Source: Xanthobacteraceae bacterium
GTDB taxonomy: Bacteria > Pseudomonadota > Alphaproteobacteria > Rhizobiales > Xanthobacteraceae
Length of the DNA: 5,953 nt
Direction of reading: 5' to 3'
NCBI GenBank assembly: GCA_030039105.1
Contig: JASHQO010000232.1
Span: forward strand, 1 to 5,953
Part shown: piece by piece, positions 5,744 to 5,953 of the stretch
How positions within the stretch are numbered: position 1 is the stretch's first letter
Layout: each line of letters opens with the position of its first letter
The notes under the pieces: generated by a model
The model's database searches: none
Told to the model about the DNA's origin: nothing
What the model saw: only the letters and a program-made list of their open reading frames with translations
Translations under genes and position numbers: made by a program

Positions 5744-5953
5744 TCACGGCCGCCAGCTCATGCGGTAGATCGGAGCGCCCGAGCGCGGGTTGATGTCTTC
5801 GCCGACGGTCTTGAAGTCGTGCTTCTGATAAAAACGGACGGCGCGGGCGTTATCCTGATTGACGTGCAGGTCGAGGCCGCGGCGTGCAATACGACGGGCT
5901 TCGGCGAGCAGGATCGCAGCGACGCCGTGCCCCTGGCATTCGGTCGCGACCAC
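5744..5953 (-). CDS. GNAT-family N-acetyltransferase, C-terminal part (5' end outside window)
   Basis: The minus-strand frame is open at the right edge and stops with TGA at 5744-5746, leaving about 70 C-terminal residues. They contain QGHGVA (about 7-12 of the visible part), matching the Q/R-x-x-G-x-G/A acetyl-CoA pyrophosphate-binding motif A of GNAT enzymes. Next comes LHVNQDNARAVRFYQKHDFK, the usual motif B region: a strand, an Asn, then the helix with A-x-x-F-Y-x-K-x-G/D-F. The end, GAPIYRMSW, is the typical last strand. The enzyme would transfer an acetyl group from acetyl-CoA to an amine; the acceptor is unknown. The GTG at the window edge is probably an internal valine, because a full GNAT protein needs about 80 more N-terminal residues. 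It converges on yajR with only five bases between the stop codons. Confidence 0.9.
   Translation of the reverse strand: MVATECQGHGVAAILLAEARRIARRGLDLHVNQDNARAVRFYQKHDFKTVGEDINPRSGAPIYRMSWRP

Noticed and set aside
4194..5747. 517-codon minus-strand frame opposite the transporter
   Set aside because: The product is almost entirely Asp, Arg, His, Gln and Gly, the usual mirror of a hydrophobic membrane protein gene; the YajR match on the plus strand is clear.
1..5953. CRISPR array, tRNA, transposase, prophage or toxin-antitoxin genes
   Set aside because: No spaced repeat array, cloverleaf sequence or mobile-element protein motif was seen on either strand.

Overview
The window is high-GC DNA with dense genes, short spacers and long open antisense frames, as expected of an alphaproteobacterium. 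The best clues point to Hyphomicrobiales/Rhizobiales, probably near Bradyrhizobium or Rhodopseudomonas. These clues are a cysteine-free ribosomal protein L31 of the alphaproteobacterial kind and an intergenic copy of the 'GTCATTGCGAGCG...GAAGCAATCCAG' repeat common in that group. The assignment is inference from sequence features, not from a database search.

Layout, left to right. (1) On the minus strand from 1680 to the left edge is a nearly complete gene for a thiamine-diphosphate (ThDP) enzyme of the acetolactate-synthase-like family; only its extreme C-terminus is missing. (2) A 110-bp spacer separates it from a divergent plus-strand gene (1791-2945) for a cytoplasmic-looking beta-propeller protein with six Asp-box (BNR) motifs. 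(3) The gap at 2946-3024 holds a dispersed repeat and a 9-bp-stem hairpin where this gene meets a convergent neighbour. (4) On the minus strand lie rpmE (ribosomal protein L31, 3965-4189) and, 64 bp downstream of it, a metallo-beta-lactamase-fold hydrolase (3025-3900). The two could share a transcript. (5) A 193-bp divergent promoter region (4190-4382) carries three 13-bp tandem repeats at the rpmE start, a good sigma-70-like rpmE promoter and a perfect 8-bp-arm palindrome. (6) The plus-strand gene at 4383-5738 is a YajR-type major facilitator transporter with its C-terminal YAM domain. (7) Five bases beyond its stop, in convergent orientation, is the 3' part of a GNAT acetyltransferase gene that runs off the right edge.

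How the genes relate. The only arrangements suggesting joint function are the divergent ThDP enzyme/Asp-box pair and the rpmE-hydrolase tandem. Neither proves a shared pathway. No ilvN-like regulatory subunit gene is visible beside the ThDP enzyme, so it is more likely a catabolic or specialised ThDP enzyme than the housekeeping acetolactate synthase. There are no tRNA or rRNA genes, transposases, CRISPR arrays, phage genes or toxin-antitoxin genes. I see no strong case for a wholly new system. The most distinctive non-coding features are the repeat-built rpmE leader and the structured convergent spacer at 2946-3024.
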